Both the position numbers and the translations under genes were made by a program. Below the pieces are notes generated by a model. That model had not been told where the DNA came from and searched no databases. It was given only the letters and a program-made list of their open reading frames with translations. Below are positions 1-12,086 of a stretch of 64,000 nt of DNA, piece after piece; within the stretch, counting starts at the first letter, position 1; every line of letters starts with the position of its first letter. The DNA is from Umbelopsis ramanniana AG (Eukaryota > Mucoromycota > Umbelopsidomycetes > Umbelopsidales > Umbelopsidaceae): positions 1 through 64,000 of the forward strand of contig NW_026252118.1 of NCBI RefSeq assembly GCF_025399195.1. The letters run 5' to 3'.

Positions 1-85
1 AAAAAAAAAAAAAGAAAGCTCAGCCGTGTGACTGTCAACATTGCAAGTACTATGGTATTCCGATAACTTTATTAGCCACCCGTCT

Positions 86-1298
86 TTATGTAAAGGCTCT
101 ATGATGACTTTCATCAAGCGCCTTGTTCCACCTAGCATCCAGTTGCTGTTTAAGTTGATCAAATCCCGTCTGAGCTACCTTGCGCCCTGCCAGCTCGCAA
201 GAAAACGTGAGCACATCCAAAACATTGAATCCATGACTCAGTCCATATATGACACCGGCAGTGAAGGTATCTCCCGCTCCAACCGTATCAACAACCTGAT
301 CAATGTTTAAAGCTGGTGCAGACAATATTTGGTTGGTTGCTCGTTGTAAACATGTGGCGCCTTGTGCTCCCCATGTACAAAACAGAATCGATCTAGTAGG
401 TACAATGGTTGTTATACATCTTCCTACCGATAACTGAATTGACAATACGCACTACTTACTTTGGCCGGCATCGTGTGCTGTATGCCTTTAAGAACGATGG
501 AGCATCGCTAAACCCTCTCTTCTCTGCAAACAGCTTTGAAAAAAAAACCACATCGCCTTTATCCAGAAAGGTATCAATGTTTTCTCGGTCGGGCTTTTCC
601 AATTCGACAGAGATGGTCAACCGATCACGCCAATTCTCTTTTATGGCCTTGTTGTGCATCCAATCGATTTGCTGGACAGCATTATCTATGTTTCGGCCTT
701 CAAAGTGCACCCACGTGAAATGCTGCTTGGTATCTGACATGGCCGTTTCCACCTTTTGCTGGAAATCACTTAGTGTAATATCTTGAGCTCTGTTAAATGA
801 AAATGGGGAGATCGGTTTGTTAATATAAAAGTGAGACGATCTGATTTGAATGGACAAGAAAAAAATCCTCACTCGTTATAACTTATGATGGTTCTAGTAC
901 CCGTATTGGCCGCATGGATCACATAGCTTGACGGGTTCACGCCATGGTCATGAAAGACACAGGTGCTAGTATGGACACCTTGATTTTCCAATCCCAGCAG
1001 CAGACTCCTTATGAGTTGGCAGAGCCTCTATCAGAATCATTCAAAATAACGCTCCCCAAAAACAAATAAATTGGTCCTACCCTGCTTCTTCCTTGGGTCC
1101 AAGGGAAGTCATACACCAGGTTTGGACGCTGGGTAGCTGGCTCAGAACCATCAGCGTGTTTCCGCAATTGCCTCCCGATCGAATCTCGAGTTTGCTGGCA
1201 CGCTTTTTTGCATCCTCAGCAGGAAACTCATCCACATGAAGTATAAAGTCTTGATACAGTTGGCCTACTAGCAGCACGTTGGCGCCATTGCTTGACAT
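86..1298 (-). CDS. Ketohexokinase-like PfkB sugar kinase
   Basis: Four exons on the minus strand splice into a protein of about 300 residues. It starts at the Met of MSSNGANVLLVGQLYQD (1298) and stops at TAA (86-88). The N-terminus has the PfkB glycine-rich substrate region (RSGGNCGNT). The C-terminus has the ATP/anion-hole signature VDTVGAGDTFTAGV with catalytic Asp, followed by an LAGRKVAQTGFD tail that resembles animal ketohexokinase. The family phosphorylates sugars with ATP; fructose is the likeliest substrate by resemblance, which is inference. Exon joins are in frame (for example GG|G near 1077 and AA|A near 470). It is divergent from the coiled-coil gene at 1602 across about 300 nt. 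A ribokinase-type assignment is the main alternative. Confidence 0.8.
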
Positions 1299-1601
1299 GG
1301 AGCTTGGCTGCAACGCTGATATTGAAATGCCGACGCAGCGAAAAAAAAATGACACAAAAAAAAACCACCGCAACCATGATGTAACCCTGTCGACTTTACA
1401 GCTACGCTTCACTTTTTTACTTCGCTCCTACATTTAATCGATCCCCCCACACCACGGCATTTCACCCGAACAAACGCTACAAAAAGGTAACAAAGACGTT
1501 GAATAAATATAATATCACGCTTCGACGCGCCTACTGACGCTTGCTTCACGCGATTGCCGCGCCATTGTATTTATGCATCCCTAGGCTTTTTTTAATACTC
1601 T
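1299..1601. promoter_or_regulatory. Divergent intergenic region, kinase / coiled-coil gene
   Basis: About 300 nt separate two divergent start codons, so it must hold both promoters and 5' leaders. It carries A/T runs and pyrimidine-rich stretches. No convincing named factor site was seen. Confidence 0.4.
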
Positions 1602-3817
1602 ATGACGAAGAATAACAATGTTAAAGAGGCATGGGTCAAAGTGGGCGACGATGCATCCACTTTGAAGACAGATTTTGCTACTGCTGTTAAAGATACCGAA
1701 GGAGCCGCTACCAATCGTGCCAAGGCAGCCCAAGACAAGGTCAAGCGAGACTCTGAAGACGCTTGGAGACATGTCAAGGAGGGTGCAGAGCACAAGGTGC
1801 ATCAAGCCCATGAGAACGTGGAAGCTGCTGCCCAAGCTCGCAGAGATGCCACTGACTCTCTCCAAGGTCAAGCTCAAAAACTAGTTGGAAAAGCCCAAGA
1901 TTTGGCCAACTATTTGTTCTCCATCAAGAGTGATATTCAAACCAAGGTCGATAAGGTCAAGGAAGATTTGGAGACCTCCAAGAGATCGGATCACGGCGTG
2001 AACAATGAAGATTCATGGTTTTCCATCCGTGATGTAATTGATGATCGACGTAATCAATGGCGCAGCGTCGAAGACACTGCTGAAGCCTTGAAGCAGTCGG
2101 CTCTTGATCGCAAGAACCGAATTGAGCAAGCTATCCTTGGTCTTCCGCAAGACGCTCGGGATGAAGCCGAAAAGGTTCGCTCAGCTGTCGCTGACTGGTC
2201 TCAGGGTGCTCGTGACAGCACTGACAAGTTGGTCCATGAACTTCGTTCTGACTGGGACAAGACAGTTGACGATGTCGACCATGGTTTCAAGCATGCCGCC
2301 CATGATATTGCTGATGCCTTTGAAAGGCCCAGCGATCACCATCTTAAATTGCACATTCATGAAGCCATCAATAACATTAACAAGAAGCTTGCTCTGCAAT
2401 ACGTTGACATTGAAAACAAGTACAACAAGTTGGATAAGCGATTACGTTCCGACTTTGATAAGGCTATTTTCAATGCTGGTAAACTCAAGGGTGAATACAA
2501 CCATTTGCGTGATGATACCGTTCACATTGCTCGCAAGCGAAGAAATGATGCTTTGAATTCCGTCAAGAAGGACTATGACCAATTCATCCGTGACTCTCGC
2601 ATCAAGCTTTACGAAGCCGAACAAGCTCTCAAGGAATACCGCTCGGCCGCTCCCGACAAGTTGGAAGAAAAGAAGCACTTGGCCAATGAGAAGATCAAGG
2701 CTATTCAAGATAACATTTCCACCGATGCCAAGAAGCTCTCTCAGAAAGCCAGTGAAGCCTTCGAATCGGCTGATAACAAGGTCGACGAAGCCTGGTCCTC
2801 AGCTCTTAGCTCACTTCGTGAGGTTAAGGACGAAGCCAAGAACAAGGCCAATAAGAAATGGGGTCAAACCAAGAGCAAAGCTAAGGGCGACATTCATCAA
2901 GCCTATGGTAAAATCCATGATAAGGCTGAAGGTGTCTATGACCGAGTCCATGGCGTTTACCACCAGGCCACGCACGAAATTGAAAACTTCGTGGACTCCT
3001 CTGTCAATGCCATCGGTGCCTTTGGTGAACGCGTTCACCCTGGGGATCAATACGCACCTGTGGCCACCGCGTGGGGAGCTTTGTTTGCCATATGGTTTGC
3101 CTATTTGGCTATTCGTGTGTGGTCCAAGAGAAAGGAAGCCAAGGTTTGGGTTGGCGACGGTACTATGGAATACATGAAAGCCATGTATGCTCCTGACGCC
3201 CTCATCGAGACTGCCGAATATCTCGGTGAGACCAGTGACAGCGACTCCCAGAGACCTGCTCGAACCGACAGTGCTATTGATGTCAATGGTCGACGTGGCA
3301 AGAGAGTGACACGTAAGTATACATTTTGATTTGACTGGGGAATGGGTCCCATACTAAACTTGACTTTTCACTAGGTACCGTTGTTAGTAAGACCACTACC
3401 ACGCACACTGGAACCACCGCTACTGAACAGCGCCATATCCAATTGGAAAAGCAGCATAACTTGAGCTTGTATCAATCTCTCACACAAGCTGTCCACGATT
3501 TGACCTCTTACACCACCACCATCCCTCTCTTCTTGGTGATTCTTGCCGTGATGGAATTTAACGGTTTCGACTGGCGTCTTCTCAACCTCATTTATCTCGG
3601 TTTGTTCCTTGCTAAACTGTTGCAGAGCCAAGCTGGCCAAGAGTATGCTGAAGAAATGGGTCTTGGACAATACTTTGGAAACACTTTGATGCTGGCTGTC
3701 ACTGGCGTCGTCAGTGCCTTGACCCTTTGGAGTCTTCTTACCTTGGAAATCCCACTCATGTCTCGCGAATTCGTCCGCCGTCTTCAAGGCACTTTGAATG
3801 CTCCCCAGCACACGTAA
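1602..3817 (+). CDS. Long amphipathic/coiled-coil protein with C-terminal membrane segments
   Basis: Two exons (1602-3312 and 3375-3817) join in frame through a 62-nt GT-AG intron to give about 717 residues. Residues 1 to about 480 are almost entirely charged helix, rich in K/D/E/A with repeated Ala-Lys-Asp spacing, reminiscent of LEA or apolipoprotein-like helices. A hydrophobic segment follows near residue 490 (WGALFAIWFAYLAIRVW). The second exon holds two or three more (IPLFLVILAVMEF, LLNLIYLGLFLAKLL, TLMLAVTGVVSALTLW). I do not recognise the family. The look is of an organelle membrane protein with a long soluble helical arm. No N-terminal signal peptide is seen. A role in membrane shaping or tethering is speculation. 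Confidence 0.8.
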
Positions 3818-4273
3818 AAAAAACAAAAAAATATCGACAACTCCAACACTGTTTTCCTTGGGTGGTTCGCTCTCCTATTTTTTGTACATGTTATAACGTA
3901 AAAAGCTTGCGGATGGAGGGTGGATTTGTCCTATTTTATTTCTTTTTTTTAAAAAAATTTCATTCTTCTTCTTCTGAATAGTAACGTGTTTTCCTTCTAG
4001 TACTGTAGTTAGCGTTTGATGCGATTCAATTATTGTATCCACGTCCGCCAACTTGGTTTGGCTCCTCCTCTCACTATACAATAACCGCGCACCACATTAA
4101 ATTGAAAATTTTCTGTACCCTTTGTGTGAAGGAGTGATGATGCGTTTGTGCAAAAGGTCTGCCAGACCTTGAGTATTAAGAAGAAACTCAATTTAGCTGT
4201 ATTCCAAGGAAGCCAAAAATAAAAAACAAAATATCAGATTCCTGGTTGATTTCAGTTTCTACCATTCCAGGTC
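3818..4273. other. Intergenic, 3' leader of coiled-coil gene and MAK32-like promoter
   Basis: AT-rich with long T and A runs near 3930-3960 and 4210-4230. No further gene or clear element seen. Confidence 0.4.
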
Positions 4274-5652
4274 ATGCCACCTGCACACGACCCAATCCTC
4301 TTATCATGTGGATCCCTCATCATTGACGATATCCACTGGGAAGATGGCTCGCGACAGACGGATGTGTTGGGCGGTGCTGGCGTGTTCGCCATCTATGGTA
4401 GGTTGTTTGTGAATGGACGATAAGGCATGCTGTTATCGCTAATCAATGCCATGCATAGGGGCTCGCGTTTGGCTGGCTCCACCTCAGTCGCAGCAGATAG
4501 GCTACACTGTTCAACGCGGGTTTGACTTTGTGCCGGATATCCAGCATGAGCTCGACCGACTGGATATAACACTGCACAACCAAGACCACCCTGACTTGCA
4601 CACCCCGCGCGGCCTAAACACATTCAGCGCTGATGATCACCGGTAGGCCAACCCCCTTAACGTGCGTGTCGACATGTGCGAGTAAAATTGACTTTTTGTT
4701 TCGTAGAGACTTTGAATATATCCATCCAGTCATTCGGATTTTCCCGCGCGACTTCCCTCCTAAATGGCTGCTGTCCGCCCAAATCGTACATCTCATCTGC
4801 TCAGCGGCTAGAGCCCATGACATTGTGGAGGAATGGCACACTCTTCAAGCAAAGTATGCTGATCAATTTAATGTGTCTTCCCAAGATATACCCGATACTA
4901 TGTTTATGTGGGAGCCTCTTCCTTGGGATTGCCTTCCAGAGGTATGTATTTGAACGCAGCATGCTTTTAAGTTTTTTATTTGTTTTGGTTTAGCTATGTG
5001 CACTCAATCCTGACAATGCTAGAAATGGGGCGAGTTTCAAGAGACCATGAAGATGGTAGATATAGTATCACCAAATCACGAAGAGGCTGCAGCGGTGTTA
5101 GGGACATCGATGGACAAACTGGAGTCAGAGTTAGGAAATGCCTCGGCTGCTTTGGCGTACCTCGCCGAACAATTTGTACAAGCAGGGGTGGGTCAACGTG
5201 AGCAAGGATGCGTGGCTATTCGCGCGGGGAAGCGTGGTGCAGTGGTACGCCGCAAAGATACTCCCAGCTGGTGTGTTCCTGCCTATTGGCAAGCGCCCCC
5301 TGACCTCCATCGCATCAAGGATGTGACTGGAGCAGGCAATGCGTTTTGCGGTGGATTTTGTGTAAGTACCTCATTCCACTTTTATCTTCACGACAATGGA
5401 AATTTTTAACCCCCCGTTCAGTATGGGTATCTCCAGAACAAAGATATCATTGAAGCCGCCCTATATGGATCGGTCAGCGCAGGCTTCACCGTCGAACAGG
5501 TTGGAGTGCCTCGACTGGATGCATCCGAAGAAATATGGAATGATGGTCCACCTGCTGCCAGTCGATTAAAAGAACTACAAAGAAGAATCGCCATCGATAT
5601 ACCAGCTAGCGAATCGATCTGGCGATCTACACAGTGCGGCGACGACTTATAG
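4274..5652 (+). CDS. MAK32-like PfkB-family carbohydrate kinase
   Basis: Five exons (4274-4397, 4459-4642, 4707-4941, 5023-5361, 5422-5652) splice in frame to 370 residues. The first exon encodes SCGSLIIDDI and a GGAGVFA substrate loop. The middle holds FMWEPLPWDCLPE followed by the MVDIVSPNHEEA segment typical of Mak32-type proteins. The end holds VTGAGNAFCGGF, the anion-hole signature, in which the usual catalytic Asp of GAGD is Asn. In yeast Mak32 is needed to maintain a killer double-stranded RNA; its biochemical substrate is not established. The exon 3/4 join uses the second AG at 5021-5022, because the first AG at 4994 leads to a stop. The Asn makes normal kinase activity doubtful. Confidence 0.85.
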
Positions 5653-5879
5653 AACACACCACATGGCGTAAACCATGTTTGGCCATCCCTAAAGACCCTT
5701 CAAAAAATAAATAGTAAAAAACAATTCAATATATGTATATTTGTATAAAGTCTGATGGATCTGTATGCTGAGTAGGTGTATAAACTGGTGGATTCGAGAG
5801 ATAGGAAGCCAAAATTAGAAGAAAAAAGAAAACAGGGGGGAATCTTGTAGCGGCAAAATTGGGGAGTTCTATTCTGCGT

Positions 5880-6966
5880 TTAATGAATAACTTCAAGCTG
5901 CTTGTCGGATCCATTCATGTGGAACACAGTGGGGTTGCGCACTACACCCTTTGCAAATGCCTGTCGTCTCACACTGCTATCTAGGTCGCTCAAGGAGGAC
6001 ATGCTTGATCGGTAGGAGTATCGATGGTCGCCCTCCTTGATATGGTCGGGTATAGGTGGAACGTCTGGGACGGCGCCGACGACCACAGGCTTTCTCCTCA
6101 ACGAACTAGAACGCGCCGGTGGAGAGATGGTGACTCCACCGTTGAGTTGCTGAAACCAATGACGCTGACGCTCGCGAGCCAGCGCAAAGCAGTCAAACCA
6201 GTTCTTGGGCACTGTCCACTCCAACTAGTCGACCCATTGGTTGGTCAGTTAATAAGGTGATGTTCTCCGTACATATGGGCTTACTACCCTGACTTTTTTT
6301 TTTTGATTTTTTTTTTTTTTGGAGGCACCTTACCTGTTCGCACACCTCGATAGGTGGATTACCATTGGTATCAAAAGCTTCGTATACTGAAAAGTCTCCC
6401 AGGAAATACCTAAAAGCCATGCGCTCAGTTTATGAAAGTCCATCTAAAAAGCCACCACGCAATCCACTCACCTGGCTTCAGACCACCGCATAGGTTCTTC
6501 GTTCTCGCCTAGACGGACCCAAAAAAATAATAATAATAAATAAATTTGATATCTTTGTGTGACATCAGGAGGAAGGGACCCAGGAACGCCCGCCCGCGTT
6601 GTCAAGCGTAGGATAGCATAGGAAACATGGAGAAGCAAAAAAGGGGGTGAAGTATATACTTACGAAGCATCGAGAACTGACACATCTCATCTTCGTATTT
6701 TTCAAACAGGACGAGTTTGACAAAATGAGTTTTGAACAGGTACCTGAGGAACAAGGTGTCAGAACACGGAAAGTGGCTGACCGCCTGACGCAAAACTCAA
6801 CTTACAGTGATCCAGGAACTAGTTTGGTGGCATCGCATAGGATCAGGCTGGGTTTCTCTAGGGTGGTGGAGGGGGAGCCTTTGGCAGGCTTGTTGAATCG
6901 ACTACTGGGTGATTTGCGTAAGGTTGGCATGGATCTTCGGCGACGTGGTGAGCGGTCGTCTGTCAT
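5880..6966 (-). CDS. Hypothetical basic protein, about 220 residues
   Basis: Starts at ATG 6966 (MTDDRSPRRRRSMPTLRKSP) and ends at TAA 5880. At least five exons are supported: an Arg/Ser-rich leader, LFKTHFVKLVLFEKYEDEM (about 6645-6745), an ENEEPMRWSEA exon (about 6475-6505), YFLGDFSVYEAFDTNG (about 6335-6415), and the last exon from about 6226 with LEWTVPKNWFDCFALARE and a Ser/Arg-rich tail. Joins are in frame with GT-AG borders. I do not recognise the family. The conserved-looking core is the aromatic-rich middle, while both ends look disordered. A signalling adaptor is possible but not shown. Confidence 0.6.
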
Positions 6967-7301
6967 AAAATGATAAAGAGAGAAAAGGAAGGGAAGAAGG
7001 AGAGTGCCAACCTTTTTAAAAAAAAAAATAGTGTCCCAAAAAAAATCGTCATGATTTCAGCCATTCATAATCCCGTTGCACAGAGACACGCGAAATCATT
7101 GCCCTTTTGGAATTGGGCCCTTTTATTTTGAATGTTTTATAGAGGGTCAAATCAAATATAACAAAAAGAAAGGAATAGCTTTACAGATGACATGATGGGG
7201 AGGATGAAAACAAGAAAGAAAAAAAAAAACCAGATGTAATACAAGCATTGGCCGATCAAAGAGAAATCAAGCGGGGGTTTCTCTCCATCGACTCTGAGCC
7301 T
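6967..7301. other. Intergenic between unknown gene start and PacC gene end
   Basis: AT-rich spacer with A runs at about 7017-7030 and 7216-7230. It holds the promoter of the upstream minus-strand gene and the 3' leader of the PacC gene. Nothing else recognised. Confidence 0.4.
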
Positions 7302-9661
7302 TTAATCACTGTTATTGATGCTATTACCAGTTGCTGGAATTCTAGATCTCAGAATCCTGGTTGCTGGACTATCTAATATTCCTGCAACCCGTTTAGCATT
7401 GTTTGCATATTGCTGATCTTGAGACATAGCTTGCAAAGCTTCGCTAAGACGTTGGACGATTTCGTAATGCTTTTGTCGTGCTTGTTGGTCCAGGACTGGC
7501 TTAGATTGGCTGGCTGTTGTTGTAGCCACAGGTGGTTGTTCGCATAGTGATTCGCTCAGGTCCGCATAAGGTGATTTCGCATCGGTTTCCTTTATTGACA
7601 GGCCAGAAATATCGCTGGAAAGAAGTGTCATAATGTCGTTCTCCTTTTTCTCCTTTACCGGCTTCTCAATCTTGACCTCTGGCACTGCAGCCTTCTCATC
7701 AACCTTGTCGAAGGTGGTCGTTGGCTTTTGACAGCTGCTGGATTCAACCACGCTATCAGGGCTGCTGAACACATTCAGCATACTGACCATTTGCTTCTTA
7801 TTTTCATGATCTGTCATCTCTTCCTTCTTAATTCGTGGCATGTCATCATCTACCACCAACTTCTCGGATGGGCTACTAGGTGCACCTACTGAAGGACGTT
7901 TGTTCTTGGTCTCAAAATCGACGGCATCCGATGGTTTGGGAGACGCTCCATTGGCGGATGTAAAGTTTTGTGTGGTCTGGTAAGTTGGACCACCCCAATA
8001 GTTGGTCGAGATGGATGGAGCAGCCATGTAATGCTGTCGATTACCAACATTACCATTAACAGCATAGGGAGATTGTTCATACTGTTGCATATTGGCCATG
8101 GGGTACTGGGGTGGCATCTGGGAGCGGACATACATATCGTTGGTGGCAGGGTATAATGCATTGGCCGTTTGGTACATGAAGGAACCATCATCCATCATTG
8201 GCTGAGGATAAACCGCTTGCATGTCAGCTTCGGAGGTCATGTAAGTGGACTTATCATCCATAGTGAAAGGGGTGGGGTATTGCAATGAAGCTCCGTTGCT
8301 GGGAGATGAAGCATTGCTAATAGCTCCATTATAAGTGTTGCTCATGTTGATATTATTGGAAAGATTCTGTAACCAGCGCTGCATTTGATCCAATTCTTCG
8401 GGGCTCTCCAACTGAGCATTAAGGTTGCCATTATCGACAAAAGTGGCGAGTGTGTTGAGGCGATCGGCCATATCTGCGATAGATGGGTTAATAAACAGAG
8501 GAGATAAAAAAAGAAAACAGATACCAACATATACAATGAATTGTAAACTCACCTGTATCGTATTCAGGACTCAACTTTTGATTCCGTAAGACATCAGTAA
8601 ATAATTCGTCCAAAGCATTGTCTCCAAATTGTCCACCGCCCATAACGTTGATCTGGGAGTCTTCCATCATATCATCACCACCAAAGTCTCGGTTTGAATA
8701 AGCAGAGCTGTATGGAGTGTCATCGCTAACGACATCGAATGTACCAAACTTTGAGAATGTGCTCTGAGCATCTGACGAAGGGGAATAACCTAAATTTGTG
8801 ACAATGTGTATGCAGGTCAATATAGGAGTCTTTCTGTCAATAACCGTGTAATTTTTTAAAATCCGCCATTGGCTTACCTCCGTCTGAAGTCATGCTATGT
8901 GGAGGCGACAATGGCCCACTGGTGCTGTAAGAGCCGTCAGAAACGACAGAAGGAGATCGACTGGAGTATGGGTTCTGTGGTGGTGTAAGGGGATGATGGT
9001 TTGCACGGGTAGCGCGGGCAGTGTTTTGCCTGCTTCGCAAGGTTGCTGTAGAATAAAACCGAATTAGCAAGCCATATGTATGCCAAGAAAAGGACAAGAA
9101 AACAATGTGATACCTTGGTGTTCTTGTGTATGCGTCTTTTCGTGCTTTTTCAGATCCTGAGGCCGCTTGAACGACTTTTGGCAAATCTAAGAATAGCCAA
9201 TAAAAAATGTATTAGAAATTTTGCCAAGCCAAGCCAAAGGAGTGCATCTCCGCACATGAGAAAAAGGGTAAATCCGCAGGAAGAAAAGACAGTGACTAAA
9301 AAATAATAGAATGGAAAAGATGCCTACCTCACAATTATGAGCTATAATAGAAGAGAAGAACAATAGGTTAGTAGGTGTTTTGATCACATCATAGGTGAGT
9401 GTTCGATCGAAAGTAGTCTATTTTAAAAAAAGACAAAAAAAGTCAAACCATACGTTTCAGCGGTATGTGCACTCGAAGATGGCTAGTAATATGATCTCGC
9501 TTGACAGTGACAACAGAGCAGCTACCCCAGTTGCAAGTGAGGCACAAGTTATTGGTAGACTTGCGACCGACGTGGTCGTTGGTGAGATGAACATAGAGCT
9601 GTTCTGGATCGTCGTAGGTTTGGGTACAATCACCCCATCGACATTGAATGTAGTCAGTCAT
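7302..9661 (-). CDS. pacC: PacC/Rim101 pH-responsive zinc-finger transcription factor
   Basis: Six exons (9661-9454, 9341-9328, 9186-9114, 9045-8878, 8789-8553, 8473-7302) give 623 residues. Three C2H2 fingers lie at residues 7-93: C7/C12/H25/H30, C43/C48/H61/H65 and C73/C76/H89/H93. The diagnostic stretches [18 protein letters not shown] and [12 protein letters not shown] are all present. The start is the Met just before the first finger. A 14-nt micro-exon (9328-9341) supplies PHNCE of finger 3. The rest is Ser/Pro/Gln-rich with acidic and Lys-Glu patches, as expected for the regulatory tail. In other fungi PacC is activated at alkaline pH by proteolysis; I saw no clear YPxL docking motif here. 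Confidence 0.93.
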
Positions 9662-9855
9662 AGAATTTTCAAGTAAATGCTTCAGAAGATTGGTGGTGTG
9701 GACAGGTTTTAGAACTGTTTTAATGGAGAAAAGGTAGAGAAATAATAAAAATGGCTCAGGTAACTTTTTACAGAAAGGCCAAGACTGAATTGGGCCCAGA
9801 CGAAACACGTGGTCAGCGGACATTTGCGCCAGAACTGCGAAAAAATGCTGGGCAT

Positions 9856-11347
9856 TCAGACCATTTGGCCTACTTTTTGCTGGCTGGTAGGTTCCACTCG
9901 ATTATACTGCAATTCTCTGTCATTAGCAAAGAAATCTCACCATGGCACGAAAATTAATAAATATGGCGTCTTACGTGACATGACCGGCATACCAATGAGG
10001 TGAATTTGCCATTGTCTTTCATAATGGCCGAAGAATCGAGTGCTTTGCTGCAAGCTTCGCACTTTAGGCATTTTTTGTGCCATTTGGAGGCCATAGGGCC
10101 ATTTTTCTCTTCAAGTAAATTGATGGTTTGATGACATGCCGGGCAGGTTTTGGATCCGCCAAATCGAGGGAGGGGTCGTGCTCGAGAGGTAAAAAGAGAG
10201 GAAGGTTTGACGTCGTCACTTGAAATGACGGGTGGCATAATCGATACAGGCAGTGGCACGACTTTCATTGTGGCGCTGCCATCGTCGGCAAATTTATTCC
10301 CGGCGCAAGATTTGCAATACGGTGACTTGGCCATTTCCATATACAAACATGACGGAGGTAGTGCTTTTCTACAGCTCGTACATCCAAAGCACTAGCCATG
10401 ATAAGAAAGAGATGGTGTGCCAAATGAATGATTAGGTTAATTTCAGTCTATCCTCCAATACGGGTATCACTCGAGATAACAGTCTATATCTAACTGCGAG
10501 GAAACCACCGACTCACCTCAACATGGTATTTGGCATGATTGACATTTAGATACACATTCTGAAAGGGTTGGCTGCATTTGTTACAATGATGAGCTCTTGT
10601 TGGCGCACACTAAAGAAAAAAAAAATTAAGTTAAGGATGCTGTCATTTAGTTCCGCAGTCAAGTTAAGCACCCCACCTGATGGTGATAGACTTTGCTATC
10701 AAGCAGGGTGAATGCGTTATCAGTCACCACCTTGCTGCATTGCTGGCATAATAGACAACCGGGATGATACGTAGCTCCTGTGCTAAGGGTGAGACTGCGA
10801 TCGACAATCTTTCGTTCACAGTGCTTGCAGTCACCACCGGTGGTATCGGACCATGTGGAAGCCACGAATGGTTGAGGGCGAGTTGATTTTGAGGTTATAG
10901 GCATAGGACTAATAGCAGTGGTATGAGCGTTACGGCGAAGTTGGTGGAAATAATTGATGTTTTTCGTTGGCATCGATAACGATCCTTTTGTGCTGAGGAC
11001 ACTGGGTGAGTCTACATTCAGCTTTTCCGAACCGTTGATGCTATCCATGTACCTTGAAGGAGTTTTAATTAGTTATTATTATTTTTTTCTCGTCCTACTT
11101 TCCATCTCATTCCACATGGGACAAGCTGACTTACCGGGACTTCCAACGGTCAACCACAGGTTGGTCTCCGGTATGATGCAACGTACGGGCTGCAAGGCAA
11201 TAGTCAGTACGGTAAATTTCACTGCCGTGATGTGTGACAGAAAAATCTTTTTTGGGGGGAGAGAAGGAACCTACACATAACTGGACCACCGCATTTTCTG
11301 CACTTCGCGCTGGTATTCAAGTCACCACAACGTTTACAGTAACCCAT
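9856..11347 (-). CDS. Three-LIM-domain protein
   Basis: Six exons (11347-11275, 11189-11135, 11052-10677, 10609-10517, 10391-9975, 9906-9856) splice to 354 residues. The N-terminus is a small zinc-ribbon-like motif ([17 protein letters not shown]) common at the start of fungal LIM proteins. A Ser/Thr-rich linker follows, then LIM1 (CKHCERKI ... CLLCQQCSK), LIM2 (CNKCSQPF ... CFGCTSCRK) and LIM3 (CPACHQTI ... CLKCEACSK ... CRSCH). LIM domains are paired zinc modules for protein binding, often at polarity or actin sites. The last 17-residue exon ([10 protein letters not shown]) joins in phase. An in-frame Met 13 codons upstream (11386) is an alternative start. Partners cannot be inferred. Confidence 0.85.
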
Positions 11348-12086
11348 AGAATTAGTGTTAAAACCAGAAAAAAAAATTGCCGACATGATGGGAGACTTTA
11401 TATGCGCGCGTATGGTGTCTGCTACCTTTACGTTTTGACCAGGCAGCGTAGCTACTTGGGCGTAAAGAGTTTCAATCCACGCCAAAACTTGACCCATTAT
11501 CGCCAGGGGAAATTTCTGATTGGATAAGCATATCGGGTGAAGGTATGGCCCAAAATGGGCTCATCAAGCACAAACTGGATATCACATGGTTCCTTTGGGG
11601 CCACGTTGCAGCGGTAAGGCTTTGAGTGTGCTGCCGTTATCTTGGCCATCAAAGTGAGATACGGAAAAGACGGGGGGTTTGGATGATTGTCAAGGAGCAT
11701 CATTTTCCACTCTCTCCCCTGTTTTGATAGCATAAGGCACCTGAGCTTTAGGTGAGGTCGGGAAAATGATTGGCTTGGAAGCCACCGGGCCCTCAGTTCT
11801 CCCTCTTTACGCACACACACACGGTTCCGATACCATGAATGACAGGGTAGTTTTTTTAGACTACTATCTCTGTTGCTTAGGCTGGCACAATCATCACTCC
11901 TTTTCTTCTTTACATTCTTCTTCCATTCGCCTTATCGCCCTGCCCTTTTTCTGTTTTTCGCGAGAAGGCAGTATCGCTTTCTCTTTCTCTTTTACATCTC
12001 TCACTTTTTTGTTTTGCTACTACTGCCTTATCGCCTTCCACAGCAAACCTTATCTTCTTTCCACACAATCTTACCTTTAGCCTCCT
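11348..12086. promoter_or_regulatory. Divergent intergenic region, LIM gene / acidic protein gene
   Basis: About 740 nt between divergent starts. The right half (about 11880-12080) is strongly pyrimidine-rich on the plus strand, as in fungal core promoters and leaders of the 12087 gene. The left half has open frames on the minus strand without family signature, probably 5' leader of the LIM gene. Confidence 0.45.

Noticed and set aside
1-85. A run at the window start considered as a poly(A) or retroelement end
   Set aside because: Only 13 A followed by ordinary 3' sequence of the kinase gene; similar A runs are common throughout the window.
11497-11820. 107-codon minus-strand frame upstream of the LIM gene
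   Set aside because: No recognisable domain, and the Cys-rich conserved start of the LIM protein lies downstream. More likely leader sequence.
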